Source: Collimonas rhizosphaerae
GTDB lineage: Bacteria > Pseudomonadota > Gammaproteobacteria > Burkholderiales > Burkholderiaceae_D
Assembly: GCF_038896935.1 (NCBI RefSeq)
Contig: NZ_JBANDC010000001.1
Location: 467,300-531,299 of the forward strand
DNA: 64,000 nt
Reading direction: 5' to 3'
Part shown: in pieces, positions 15,466 through 24,154 of the stretch
How the letters are laid out: each line of letters opens with the position of its first letter
Numbering within the stretch: the stretch's first letter is position 1
The notes under the pieces: model-generated
Told to the model about the DNA's origin: nothing
What the model saw: only the letters and a program-made list of their open reading frames with translations
Database searches by the model: none
Translations under genes and position numbers: made by a program

Positions 15466-16116
15466 CTATCCGAGCGCAAGGACTTGCGTTGCCTTGTTCC
15501 AATAGTCCAATCGCGATTGCAAACCTATATCGCCGCCGTTGATGCGTCGGCAGATCTTGATGAAATCATCCCTGGCATTGCCGTTCGGCTTGAGATCGGC
15601 AAGCTCATTCAGTCCTGCCGTGGCCCAATACCAGGCTGCTGAACGCGCTGCGCCTGCCGGTTCTTGCAATAATTCCGGTTGCGCCAGCAGGTCCAGTTTT
15701 AATGCCTTGCCACAGCGTTCATAGTTGTCGCGTCCGGTCAGTTGAATCAAGCCGCGGCCGCGATATTTCCAGCCGTCGCCGCTGGCTTCGTCGCCATTTC
15801 CAAGTCGATTGGCGTAAACGTTGCTAGCCAGTTTTTCCGGATTGCTGGCATATTGGAGCGCGACGCTGTCGGTCGGAAAGCGGTGCGGCCATACCTGGCG
15901 CAGCCGTACAGACGAGTAGTTGAGATTCTCCGACAGGACTTTCAACTGTGCCGATTCGTGCAGGATTTGCGCAAGGAATGCCGCCTGGCGATATGTGTTG
16001 TCGATTGACCATTCTGTGAGTGCGGCGTTGATGGGATCGAGCCAAAGAGTGACTCGGGAATTGTCAGCTGCGGTGTCCAGCAAGCTGGCAAGCTGTTCTT
16101 GGGAGATGGCAGGCAT
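15466..16116 (-). CDS. GH19-family chitinase / endolysin-like muramidase
   Basis: 216 residues starting at the ATG at 16116 (upstream AGAGGACACT). GH19 features include QAAFLAQILHESAQLK (with the catalytic Glu in HES), EKLASNVYANRLGNGDEASG, GWKYRGRGLIQLTGRDNY and ICRRINGG. These match the compact GH19 enzymes of phages and bacteria that cut peptidoglycan or chitin. No signal peptide is visible, so export would need a holin or a secretion system. The neighbouring DUF2589 genes on the same strand suggest a linked cassette, but 16184-16810 lies just upstream with 67 bp between. Confidence 0.9.
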   Translation of the reverse strand: MPAISQEQLASLLDTAADNSRVTLWLDPINAALTEWSIDNTYRQAAFLAQILHESAQLKVLSENLNYSSVRLRQVWPHRFPTDSVALQYASNPEKLASNVYANRLGNGDEASGDGWKYRGRGLIQLTGRDNYERCGKALKLDLLAQPELLQEPAGAARSAAWYWATAGLNELADLKPNGNARDDFIKICRRINGGDIGLQSRLDYWNKATQVLALG

Positions 16117-16183
16117 AGTGTCCTCTGAAAGAAAAACAAGCAAATCCGTGCACAGATTCACTTGCTTGAAGTCGCATTAAAAT

Positions 16184-16810
16184 TTACGGACCGACAGCGA
16201 CAGCTGGCTTGGTGCCATTGGATCTAGGCTGGATGGACGATTGCAGAATGTCCAGTACCCGTGCCAGGCCTTCCGGCATGCCGTTATCTTCAGCCAAGAC
16301 TTCCACGTGGTATTTGGCGGAATTGTCGGATGAGCGGGTGTTTTCCTTGTGGGTTGCAACCGAACCTTCGACGTGCACCGTGGCGCTGAACATGCCCCAG
16401 CCGAACTTCATGTCGGCCGACATTTTGGCCGATGCATCGGTGGATTCCTTGGAGGCGAAAGAAGACTTCACTTCCATGTCAAAGGTGATATCCACCTTGG
16501 TGATCGACAGCGCCGGCACCTTGACGATTGCCAGCAAAGGCACATCCAGAGAAACGCTTTCTTCAATCGTTTTGGTGGCGTCATTGGGATCGGCGATCGG
16601 CCGGGTGAACGCAAAGTGCGCCGTGCGCGTCGCGCCTACGCCATTTGGATCATTCGCAGCCGGCGGCAGAAAGCCGATGTACTTAATAAAATTGGCAGTA
16701 GCGTTCGCCAACTTGATTTGGGCATCGCAAGCGGCAGTCAATGGGCTGCCAATCAGGTCGCCCATCGGCAAGCCCTTGAACTGAGACGCCATATCGATAA
16801 GATCAGACAT
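16184..16810 (-). CDS. DUF2589-family protein (copy A)
   Basis: 208 residues. The N-terminal MSDLIDMASQFKGLPMGDLIGSPLTAACDA helix pair is followed by a beta-rich domain with SLDVPLLAIVKVPALSITKV and VDITFDMEVKSS, the pattern by which I recognise DUF2589. The C-terminal part includes KYHVEVLAEDNGMPEGLARV. No signal peptide or membrane helix. Function unknown. It is a paralogue of the gene at 17945-18466, and the two bracket two other small genes. A 300-bp gap with a terminator separates it from 17118. Confidence 0.85.
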   Translation of the reverse strand: MSDLIDMASQFKGLPMGDLIGSPLTAACDAQIKLANATANFIKYIGFLPPAANDPNGVGATRTAHFAFTRPIADPNDATKTIEESVSLDVPLLAIVKVPALSITKVDITFDMEVKSSFASKESTDASAKMSADMKFGWGMFSATVHVEGSVATHKENTRSSDNSAKYHVEVLAEDNGMPEGLARVLDILQSSIQPRSNGTKPAVAVGP

Positions 16811-17032
16811 TGTTTACTCCTTTAGAAATGACCCAGACGGGTCTGAAAAAAGCCATGCTGCAAAACCGCAGCCTGGCGCCGAGTCGCGCATGACGCGCTC
16901 AGGACAATCTTAGGATTGGCAAACAATGAGTTCGTGACATTTCCTGTCGTATCGGCTGGGTGGCGCGCGAAGTGAGCAGGGGAATGGAGAAGGGGATTGG
17001 AGTTGTAGAAAAGTTGAGCCGGATTTTTTAAG

Positions 17033-17061
17033 CAAAAAAAATGACGGAATCTACCGTCATT
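17033..17061 (-). terminator. Intrinsic terminator of the 18466-17118 operon
   Basis: Stem AATGACGG / CCGTCATT with 6-nt loop; read on the minus strand it ends in eight Ts (from 17040 down). It lies 57 bp past the stop at 17118. Confidence 0.8.
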
Positions 17062-17117
17062 AAATTGACATCCTACCGACTCCAGGATCGTTGTAATGCA
17101 ACAGGCGGTCGCTACAT

Positions 17118-17657
17118 TTATTCAATCTTGCGGATCCAGAATTTGCGCCACATTTTCTGCGACGAACGCCACCAGGAAGTGTCCGGAATCAGGCTGGAAA
17201 ATTTTGACTGCTGATCCTCCGTTAGCAGAAAGATCCAATTTCGACGACTGCGTTTCGGCCGCATCGCTTTACCCGGACCTAGCGCCAGATTGGTCCCATC
17301 TTTGGCGACCTGAATTTCCAGATGCTTCAGTACGTGGGGATGGCGTATTTTCTGCCACCAGTTCGGCGTCTGGAGCATGAGCACCACTTGAGATTCCTTG
17401 TCGAATTTCCTGGTCGTCAGGTAACAGGGCAGGCTGAAAATAAAATCCTGCAAGCTATAGCCGTGATTCCTGTGGAATTTATCGTAGGGGATGGTTAGCA
17501 GTTCGTATGTCGCCTGATGCGGCAGGCGATACGAAAATACTTGCGTTGCATCTGCGCCTTTCTGTTCAGAGATAGCAGGCAAGTCGCGGTTGACTTGTTC
17601 AAATACGCGGGACAGCTCAGCACAAAACACATCCAGCGTTAAGGTGATGGCCGTCAT
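17118..17657 (-). CDS. Unrecognised protein of the DUF2589 operon
   Basis: 179 residues, no signal or membrane segment. Acidic/neutral N-terminal half (TLDVFCAELSRVFEQVNRDL) and a basic, Trp-rich C-terminus (NWWQKIRHPHV, KRSRRNWIFLL, SWWRSSQKMWRKFW). I know no family for it. It follows the 88-residue gene with a 2-bp gap and belongs to the same transcript, which ends at the terminator at 17033. The basic/Trp tail might bind membrane or nucleic acid; this is only suggested by composition. Confidence 0.7.
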   Translation of the reverse strand: MTAITLTLDVFCAELSRVFEQVNRDLPAISEQKGADATQVFSYRLPHQATYELLTIPYDKFHRNHGYSLQDFIFSLPCYLTTRKFDKESQVVLMLQTPNWWQKIRHPHVLKHLEIQVAKDGTNLALGPGKAMRPKRSRRNWIFLLTEDQQSKFSSLIPDTSWWRSSQKMWRKFWIRKIE

Positions 17658-17659
17658 GC

Positions 17660-17926
17660 TCAGTCCAGATGCAGCGGCTTGCGCGCAAAGCCAAGGTGGT
17701 ACACGGCGTATTGCAGCACCACCTGATGCTCGCCGATGTTATACAAGCCGAAGCATTTTTCCACATTGAGGATAAAGCCGCGCGGCGTGCCGCTTAAACA
17801 GCGGTTAACCAGATCCATGGCTTCCTGGACTTCGGCCTCGGTGCGGATGTTTTGCGGGTTGTCGTTGCCAACCACGATGCGTTTGATAAAACGCATTTCA
17901 GTTAAACGAAAGCGATCCATACTCAC
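17660..17926 (-). CDS. Small unrecognised protein of the DUF2589 operon
   Basis: 88 residues from a GTG start at 17926, chosen because AGGAG lies six bases upstream; an ATG two codons later is less well spaced. The protein has IKRIVVGNDNPQNIRTEAEV, an AMDLVNRCLSGTPRGFILNV helix, and VVLQYAVYHLGFARKP. A compact alpha/beta protein without family assignment. It lies between a DUF2589 gene (18 bp upstream) and the 179-residue gene. Confidence 0.7.
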   Translation of the reverse strand: MSMDRFRLTEMRFIKRIVVGNDNPQNIRTEAEVQEAMDLVNRCLSGTPRGFILNVEKCFGLYNIGEHQVVLQYAVYHLGFARKPLHLD

Positions 17927-17944
17927 GTTGCACTCCTTTTTTGA

Positions 17945-18466
17945 TTACTCCTGCACCAGTCCGGTTGGACCCTGTTCTTTCACCACATCGTTGAGCAGGC
18001 GCGCCAGCCCGTCCGATTTTTCCGTGGCCTGCAGTTTCAATTTGATGTGCGCTATATTCCTGTCCCGGGAGCCGTTATTTGCGCTGGCAGGGCTGACCAT
18101 GAGCCCGGCCTTTCTGCCCGCCGGCGCCGCCATGCCGGTCTGACTCATGATGGATTCGTTGTGGCCGCTGCGATCCTGCTCTTCAAACGCGCCCAGTTCC
18201 ATGTCCAGATCAATCTCTGCCTCGCCGATGATGAGCGAACTGTGCGGCACCAGCGACAGCAAAGGCAGGCGGTAATGCAACATGTCACCGGGCTTGGCGG
18301 TGCTGTGTACCGCCGGTAACTTGAGCTCGATGGTGGTGGGTTGCTTATCATCAGTAAAGAAAGACGCAATGTTTGCTACCTGTGCTTTTTCCACCATGTG
18401 CTGTGCATTCATGATGGATCCGGCAATCGCAAGCACCATATCTTCCAGGCTGGTTAAATTGGCCAT
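17945..18466 (-). CDS. DUF2589-family protein (copy B)
   Basis: 173 residues starting at an ATG with TGGAG five bases upstream. N-terminal LTSLEDMVLAIAGSIMNAQHMV, then MLHYRLPLLSLVPHSSLIIG and AEIDLDMELGAF, parallel to copy A (SLDVPLLAIVKVP, VDITFDMEV). A polar linker (SQTGMAAPAGRKAG) and a C-terminal strand (IAHIKLKLQATEKSDGLARLL) follow, matching copy A's KYHVEVLAEDNGMPEGLARV. It is the first gene of a three-gene minus-strand operon. Biological role unknown. Confidence 0.75.
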   Translation of the reverse strand: MANLTSLEDMVLAIAGSIMNAQHMVEKAQVANIASFFTDDKQPTTIELKLPAVHSTAKPGDMLHYRLPLLSLVPHSSLIIGEAEIDLDMELGAFEEQDRSGHNESIMSQTGMAAPAGRKAGLMVSPASANNGSRDRNIAHIKLKLQATEKSDGLARLLNDVVKEQGPTGLVQE

Positions 18467-18717
18467 GACTACTCCAGTTTGTTGTAGGGTTTGTGAATCG
18501 GCCGCGACTCTGTTCTGCCGGGTTCAGACGCAAGCATACGAATCTGTGCAATCCCTCTTCTAACCATTTCTGACCATTTTCCTGAGGCCGCAGAAGCAGC
18601 AGATTTGGTCAGGAATGGCGTTGTTTTCCCCCTTTAATCTGTGATTCATGACGTTTTCTCTGCCGTGCAAACGAGCGGCGTCATTGATTTTTCCATCAAC
18701 TTAAAAGGGGTATCTCC

Positions 18718-19578
18718 ATGAAGTCAACGTCAGGAAATCGCACCGTCAGGGTGCTGCAGCAATGCATGTTTGCGATGTTTTTTTTGCTTGCAAGCCAGTC
18801 TTCATTTGCGGCGGGAAAAACTTCCGGCCTCATCCACCTTCCGATTGATGGGCGTCCTCCGATTCCAACGGCAATCAACTGGTCGGCGGAGCTGCTCAAT
18901 GCCGCCAATGCCGCACTGGCCGCAAAAAATCCGCCGGCTGCAGCAATGCCCAGCGCGACAACCTGGGTTGGAACCAACTTTTCCAGGCACCACATCATTC
19001 CGCAACAGTATTTGCAGGCGCTGGTTGGCCTCAGCCAGGCAGCGGATAGCGACATAGCGGATACAGACGCAAACAAGCTGGCCCTGCAAGCCGCACTTAG
19101 AAAAATCCGCTACCCGAGTGCGGCCCCTTTACTGACGGGCATGGTATGGGCGCCGGTCAATCTGTTTGAAGGTCCCGTCGGATTTCTGCGCAGCGATGAG
19201 CCGGGCAATGATTTTGAACTCAACAAGCCGCGCAGTTTCGACGAAAAGCGCTGGAATGCGTTGCGGAACGTGGTGGATGTCATGACAGTCCTGGAATTCA
19301 GCAACCAGGGCACCGAATTCACTGTGTCAGCGCAGACTCTGAATGCAAGGGGAGGACTGGCTAAACTGACGGCTGCGGTGGTGGATCTGGCTAAATATAC
19401 ACAGGCAAACCCAGTTCCTATTCATCGCTTTGCCAATGCCGACTGGGTCGATGGCCGCAGCCTGTCTGCCATCAACCTGCAAGATCTGGTGGGATTTTCC
19501 AACAGTCTGATAGTCACCGATTCGCTGGTGGCCAGCAAGAAGAACGCCTATCGCCTGAAGCTCAAGAACGAGCGTTGA
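18718..19578 (+). CDS. Secreted protein with an HNH-like HHIIP motif
   Basis: 286 residues. A signal peptide ends about FAAGK (residue ~32). Residues 90-95 read RHHIIP and residues 142-152 MVWAPVNLFEG. A His-His-(I)-(I)-Pro followed ~50 residues later by Asn-Leu is the arrangement of HNH/AHH nuclease toxins, though the last His is not obvious. The rest is Ala/Leu-rich and helical. It diverges from the DUF2589 operon and may head the plus-strand series that continues with a TAXI protein. Nuclease activity is a hypothesis; the Sec signal would place it in the periplasm or outside. Confidence 0.6.
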   Translation: MKSTSGNRTVRVLQQCMFAMFFLLASQSSFAAGKTSGLIHLPIDGRPPIPTAINWSAELLNAANAALAAKNPPAAAMPSATTWVGTNFSRHHIIPQQYLQALVGLSQAADSDIADTDANKLALQAALRKIRYPSAAPLLTGMVWAPVNLFEGPVGFLRSDEPGNDFELNKPRSFDEKRWNALRNVVDVMTVLEFSNQGTEFTVSAQTLNARGGLAKLTAAVVDLAKYTQANPVPIHRFANADWVDGRSLSAINLQDLVGFSNSLIVTDSLVASKKNAYRLKLKNER

Positions 19579-19593
19579 TTTCTGCGAACGGCG

Positions 19594-19625
19594 GCACACA
19601 AAAGCGACGCCCCGCTTTTGTGTGC
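19594..19625 (+). terminator. Strong 13-bp hairpin between the HHIIP gene and the TAXI gene
   Basis: GCACACAAAAGCG / CGCTTTTGTGTGC with a 6-nt loop, starting 16 bp after the stop. There is no tight T run directly after it, so it may be an attenuator or mRNA-stabilising structure rather than a full terminator. Confidence 0.55.
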
Positions 19626-19671
19626 ATTCCGATCTTCTTTTACTTTCTGTATTCCTGCGCGGATTCTATTT

Positions 19672-20913
19672 ATGCAAAAAGATATGTTGCGGCTTGCGCG
19701 GCTGCTGCTTTGCCTCGGCCTGATTTTCATTATGCTCTACGCCACGTTCAGCGCCGTTCCTTCGCGTCGGATCAGGATCGCCGCTGGTCCGGAGGACGGC
19801 AGTTTTTATGCGATGGCGCTTCAGTATAAAAAGATACTGGAGAAAAAATCCTATCGGGTTGACATTGTCTCTTTTCAAAACACAGATGAAATTTCCGCCG
19901 AGGTGGCGGACAGCACAAAACATATTGATATCGGTTTCGTAGCAAACGATCTGCAGGGTAAAAGCCAGGCTAGCCTGATATCTCTTGGAGAGATTCAACT
20001 GCAACCCATTTTCATTTTCGTAAACCGGAAAGTGGAAACGGAAAGGAGCATTCTGTCGCTCGCCGACCTGCGCGGTTTAAGCCTGGTTCTTCCTCCCGAA
20101 AAGAGCGTCACCAGCCAGACCTTGCTGAGCATGTTCGCGGCATACGGCATAGACCAACGCAATACGCTTATCCGCTTTCTTCCTTTGAATATCGGGGTCG
20201 CCCGGCTTGCCCGCGAAGAATTTGACGGCGGCCTGTTTATCTTGGGCGCCGAGAGCGAGTTGATGGCAGAACTGGGAAAGAACAAGAAATTTGTTCTGGT
20301 GGAGCTGACGCAGCAATCGGCCATCGTAAAGAAATTTCCCTTTTTGCAGAAAGTAACTCTGCCGAACGGCATCTTTGATCTGAAAGGGAAAATTCCAAGT
20401 GGCGATGTCAAGCTGTTGGCGGCGAATATCTCAGTAGTTGCTCAAAAAAAATTACCGCCGGCCACAACTTATGCATTGCTGGAGGCGATGCGAGAAGTGC
20501 ATCGCAACAGTAACTACGTCAGCAATGCAGACGAATTCCCTAAATATCGCGGCACTGCGATCCAGACCAATGATCTGGTCAGCGACTTCTACCGCAACGG
20601 CACACCCTGGATTTTTTCCACCTTCCCGATAGCAATTGCCAGCATCCTCGATGCCTACCTGGCGCCGCTTCTGGGGCTTTGGTTCGTGCTCAGCATATAC
20701 AGGGTTTTTATTCAGTTTGAAAAAATTCGCAGTCTGACTTTGTTTTTTCTGGCCCATCTGCTGATTTTCTGGACGCGATGGCATATCAGGAATGGCCGGC
20801 CTTTATCCGCACGCGTTCGATTTTTTCTGGAAAAAATCGAATCCGCAATAAAGAGGGAGGAGCGGGGCCTGCCTGTGTTGCTGGCGGAAATAAGACATAT
20901 CAAACAGCTTTAG
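19672..20913 (+). CDS. TAXI-family solute-binding protein with C-terminal membrane segments (copy 1)
   Basis: ~413 residues from the ATG at 19672. An N-terminal membrane anchor (LLLCLGLIFIMLYATFSAVP) is followed by a TAXI/NMT1-like periplasmic fold: IRIAAGPEDGSFYAMALQYK, then VDIVSFQNTDEIS, ending near residue 310. One hydrophobic segment (FPIAIASILDAYLAPLLGLW) and a short amphipathic tail with RVRFFLEKIESAI follow. TAXI proteins normally feed TRAP transporters, but no TRAP permease is nearby; here the receptor is tethered at both ends. The same layout occurs at 54598-55956. A receptor or sensor role is possible. Confidence 0.82.
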   Translation: MQKDMLRLARLLLCLGLIFIMLYATFSAVPSRRIRIAAGPEDGSFYAMALQYKKILEKKSYRVDIVSFQNTDEISAEVADSTKHIDIGFVANDLQGKSQASLISLGEIQLQPIFIFVNRKVETERSILSLADLRGLSLVLPPEKSVTSQTLLSMFAAYGIDQRNTLIRFLPLNIGVARLAREEFDGGLFILGAESELMAELGKNKKFVLVELTQQSAIVKKFPFLQKVTLPNGIFDLKGKIPSGDVKLLAANISVVAQKKLPPATTYALLEAMREVHRNSNYVSNADEFPKYRGTAIQTNDLVSDFYRNGTPWIFSTFPIAIASILDAYLAPLLGLWFVLSIYRVFIQFEKIRSLTLFFLAHLLIFWTRWHIRNGRPLSARVRFFLEKIESAIKREERGLPVLLAEIRHIKQL

Positions 20914-20966
20914 CACGCAGCGAATCATTGTCGCTTTCCACGTCAATCCACGCAGGAGACCATGCC

Positions 20967-21773
20967 ATGTCCATAGATGCGAACGATATAAGCAGAACAA
21001 TGCAAGAAACTTATGATCATTATTTCCTAAGCGATGGATATCGTCGACGCTATCCCGAACCTAATGTCGCAACCATGACGTATTTGCTGGAAAAAGGATT
21101 GGCCGAAGTCGACCAGATCCTTGATTTCGGTTGTGGAAATGGCCGATATTCGTTGGCCTTGCTGGAAAAGTCGCAGGCCCATCTAACCGCCTACGATATT
21201 TCTGCTGCTTCTTTGACTGAGTTCGAATCCCGGCTGCGAACCACGTCTCACCGCGAGCGCGTTACTTTTGTGTATGGCGATCTGGATGGCTTGAACAGAT
21301 ACGCCTGCTACGATGCAATTCTCATGTTGTTTGGCGTCTTGTCGCACGTGGTCGAACGCAATTTGCGGCTTGAGACTTTGCATAAAATGCGCAGTCTGAT
21401 TCGGGCCGATGGAAAATTGATTTTATCTGTTCCTTCAATCTTCCGGCGCAGACCTTGGGAATTGTTCAAATACGGGCTGGCTCGAACTCTGGGCCATGCC
21501 CGGCCGCCGCATGATGAAGCGGGCAATATCTGCTTCACGAGGCGCATCCAGGGGCGCAACCTGACGTTCTTCTATCATCTCTACTCATTGCGTACCTTAT
21601 GCGAAGAGTTGGCTGAGGCTGGATTTGCGATCAGCGAGTGGCAGCCGGAAAGTGTGTTTCCTGAGTGGCTGGTAACGCAATCCAGTTTGATGCGTTGTCT
21701 CGACCGGCGCCTGTGCTCCTGGATTCCGGCTGAACTTGGCTATGGCATGCGAGTGCTGGCCAATCCTGTATGA
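20967..21773 (+). CDS. SAM-dependent class I methyltransferase
   Basis: ~268 residues from the ATG at 20967 (AGGAG at about 20953). Motif I is ILDFGCGNGRYSLALLEK, with TAYDIS as the acidic post-I segment, VTFVYGDLDGL, and DAILMLFGVLSHV as motif post-II. This is a Rossmann-fold methyltransferase of the Methyltransf_11/25 type. The substrate is not evident. Its stop overlaps the ABC binding-protein/permease start by 4 bp (ATGA), so the two are co-translated, an unusual pairing. Confidence 0.88.
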   Translation: MSIDANDISRTMQETYDHYFLSDGYRRRYPEPNVATMTYLLEKGLAEVDQILDFGCGNGRYSLALLEKSQAHLTAYDISAASLTEFESRLRTTSHRERVTFVYGDLDGLNRYACYDAILMLFGVLSHVVERNLRLETLHKMRSLIRADGKLILSVPSIFRRRPWELFKYGLARTLGHARPPHDEAGNICFTRRIQGRNLTFFYHLYSLRTLCEELAEAGFAISEWQPESVFPEWLVTQSSLMRCLDRRLCSWIPAELGYGMRVLANPV

Positions 21774-23392
21774 AACCGGGCAGGAGAATCCGGCGATCGG
21801 GATGGCAAATAGGCTGCGCTTGTTTACTTGTATTCGTTCTCATGTTCGTTGCCGCTGCGCATGCCGAAAGTCGCATGGATTTAATCAAAAAACGCGGTGT
21901 GCTGATCGTGGGAGTCAAGACGGATTACCCGCCTTTTGGGATGTTATCGCCGGATGCAACGCTCCAGGGTTTTGAGCATGACTTGGCAGAAGATCTGGCG
22001 CGGGGCCTAGGCGTCGCCCTGCGCAAAGTGGCGGTGACTGGGGCTAACCGCTTGCAGGTACTGGATGAAGGCGGAATAGATCTGACGATCGCGACTTTAG
22101 GCGATACCTACGCACGGAGGCAGATTGCCGATTTGATAGAGCCCAACTACTACTCTTCCGGCGTAACGTTAATGACGCGGCCGGACAGCAAGCTAGACAC
22201 CTGGGCCGACGTGCGGGGGCAAAAGGTATGCGCCACCCAAGGCAGTTACTTCAACCGCGCAATGGCTACCCGCTATCTGCTGGATTTGCAGATATTTGCA
22301 AATGGCCGCGACGCCAAACTGGCAGTGCGCGACGGCCGTTGCGCCGGCTGGCTGTTTGATAACACAGCGATCGCGGGCGATTTATTGTCAGATGAGTGGA
22401 AATACTACAAAACCAAACTGCGCCCGCAGCTTCTGACGCCATGGGCCATAGCTATTGCGCGCTCTGAAAAAGGCGGTGCATTGGAGCGCTTCATCGGCGA
22501 TACCGTCGCGCAATGGCATCGGCGCGGCATTTTGCTTGAACTGGAAAAGAAATGGCGCCTGCCGCCTTCCATTTTTTTGACCGAGATGCATACCTTGTGG
22601 AATGAGAAAGATGAAAAGGGCGCATTCGTTTGCCGGCGTTTGCCGGACGGCCAATGGCCGGTAGTTTGCCGTAACCCTATCTTCATCACATCAACTGAAA
22701 CCACAGGCTTGCGTCAATTCGGATTGCTGGTCAAAGAAAAAACCGGCGTCAATCTCACCTTCATTTACGACGACTATGAGCGTGATCAATTTATCCGTGC
22801 TTTATTCACCACGTTGGCGCTCACGGCTTCTTGCGTATTCGGCAGCCTGGTTAGCGGCATGATCTTCGCGCTGGCCATAGAGCAGAGGATTCCGCTGCTC
22901 AGTCAATTTTTAAAAGGTTTTACTTTAATTGGCAGAATGACCCCGCCTCTGTTGCAGATTTACGTGCTGGCATTTGGAATAGGCAGCGTACTGGCAGCCA
23001 ACTGGGGGATACAGCTGAACTCCTTCCTGATTGTCGTGCTGTGCCTGTGCTGGTACACCGGATCAGGTATTTTGCACATTCTGGAAAATGCCAGCGACAA
23101 AGAACGTTTGCGAGATCCCGGCTTTCGGCTGAACTTAGGTACTTTACGAGCAATCGCGAGTCGCTGTTCGACATCGATATTGGCGTCCCTGGTGAATGTG
23201 AGCAAAGCCACCATGATGGCCAGTGCTGTTGCAGTGCCTGAACTGTTGTCGGTGTCCACTTCAATTATCGCTGAGCACGGAACGGTGGCAACGATGATGA
23301 ATACATTGATGCTGTTATTCCTGGTTCTGGTGTTCGTGGTGCTGCGTCTGTTGCAACGGGTAGAGCGGAGGTGGTGCCATGGGATGGATTGA
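21770..23392 (+). CDS. Fused amino-acid-type binding protein and ABC permease
   Basis: 540 residues. Signal peptide (LLVFVLMFVAAAHAESR), then a family-3 solute-binding domain (~35-265: LIKKRGVLIVGVKTDYPPFG, FEHDLAEDLARGLGV, GGALERFIGDTVAQW). After a ~70-residue linker comes a HisM/GlnP-type permease domain (~335-540) with four to five helices and a degenerate EAA-like loop. Such binding-domain/permease fusions occur in glutamine/polar-amino-acid importers. It overlaps both neighbours (4 bp upstream, 14 bp downstream). No ATPase gene lies in the cluster. Confidence 0.85.
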   Translation: MKPGRRIRRSGWQIGCACLLVFVLMFVAAAHAESRMDLIKKRGVLIVGVKTDYPPFGMLSPDATLQGFEHDLAEDLARGLGVALRKVAVTGANRLQVLDEGGIDLTIATLGDTYARRQIADLIEPNYYSSGVTLMTRPDSKLDTWADVRGQKVCATQGSYFNRAMATRYLLDLQIFANGRDAKLAVRDGRCAGWLFDNTAIAGDLLSDEWKYYKTKLRPQLLTPWAIAIARSEKGGALERFIGDTVAQWHRRGILLELEKKWRLPPSIFLTEMHTLWNEKDEKGAFVCRRLPDGQWPVVCRNPIFITSTETTGLRQFGLLVKEKTGVNLTFIYDDYERDQFIRALFTTLALTASCVFGSLVSGMIFALAIEQRIPLLSQFLKGFTLIGRMTPPLLQIYVLAFGIGSVLAANWGIQLNSFLIVVLCLCWYTGSGILHILENASDKERLRDPGFRLNLGTLRAIASRCSTSILASLVNVSKATMMASAVAVPELLSVSTSIIAEHGTVATMMNTLMLLFLVLVFVVLRLLQRVERRWCHGMD

Positions 23393-24020
23393 AATCACGA
23401 GAAATCTGCTTGAGTGGACTCCCTTTTTGGCAATTGGCTTTATGTGGAATATCCTGATTTCCGTGCTCGCATTGGGTATTGGCGCGGCCTGCGGCGGCCT
23501 GCTGGTTCTGTTACGGCTGTCCCGCCATCGGAAGCTGGCTCTTGCAGGAGCCAGCTTGACCGAATTCATGCGTAATGTGCCGACATTTGTATTCCAGTTT
23601 TATCTGATGTTCATGCTGCCGGAATCATTGATGTTGCCATTTTCTACTATCAACCTGTCTTTTCCTTCCTGGCTGAAAGCGGCGTTGGCGCTGGCATTGG
23701 CCGTGGCGGGTTTTGTTTCAGATAATTTGCTCAGTGCGATACAGGCATGGCGCAACGAAAGATTTCAGAACGCACTGCTTTTTATCCCTAATTTGTGTAA
23801 TTTCTTTGTGATTATTATCATGGCGTCCTCCACCGCCTCGGTGATAGGCGTGTCGGAATTGGTCAGCCGCTGCAACACAGTCATCAACGCCAGCGGAACG
23901 ACACAGATCATGTTATGGGTTTACCTGTATGCGATGATCTGGTTCTTTTTGTTTTGTTATATGGTGACGGCGGCCATCAATAAATTCAGTTCCGGCATGT
24001 TGCGCCGTATAAGTATTTAA
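23379..24020 (+). CDS. Amino-acid-type ABC transporter permease
   Basis: 213 residues with about five membrane helices (FLAIGFMWNILISVLALGIG; LALALAVAGFVSDNLLSAIQ; IMLWVYLYAMIWFFLFCYMV). RLSRHRKLALAGASLTEFMR, then NVPTFVFQFYLMF, matches the HisM/GlnP pattern (FRGTPLLVQLF). The EAA loop is poorly conserved (SAIQAWRNERFQNALLFIP). It forms a heterodimer candidate with the fused permease upstream, with which it overlaps by 14 bp. An ATP-binding subunit is lacking here and must come from elsewhere. Confidence 0.85.
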   Translation: MGWIEITRNLLEWTPFLAIGFMWNILISVLALGIGAACGGLLVLLRLSRHRKLALAGASLTEFMRNVPTFVFQFYLMFMLPESLMLPFSTINLSFPSWLKAALALALAVAGFVSDNLLSAIQAWRNERFQNALLFIPNLCNFFVIIIMASSTASVIGVSELVSRCNTVINASGTTQIMLWVYLYAMIWFFLFCYMVTAAINKFSSGMLRRISI

Positions 24021-24045
24021 CTGGAATTTTCGCTAAAAGTAGAAA

Positions 24046-24081
24046 AGGCGGGCATCGGATCGGACGATCCGATTGCCCGCC
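24046..24081 (-). terminator. Strong hairpin between convergent genes
   Basis: GGCGGGCATCGGATCG pairs with CGATCCGATTGCCCGCC, one base bulged, 2-nt loop. On the minus strand it is followed by TTTTCTACTTTT, so it probably ends the transcript of the gene at 24155-24742; it may also stop the ABC operon. Confidence 0.7.
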
Positions 24082-24154
24082 TGCGATGGATCTCATGCGA
24101 TGCGTCAGGAGGATGAAGCAGCGGGATTCAGGGCGCCCCGAAAAGGCGCCGGCA

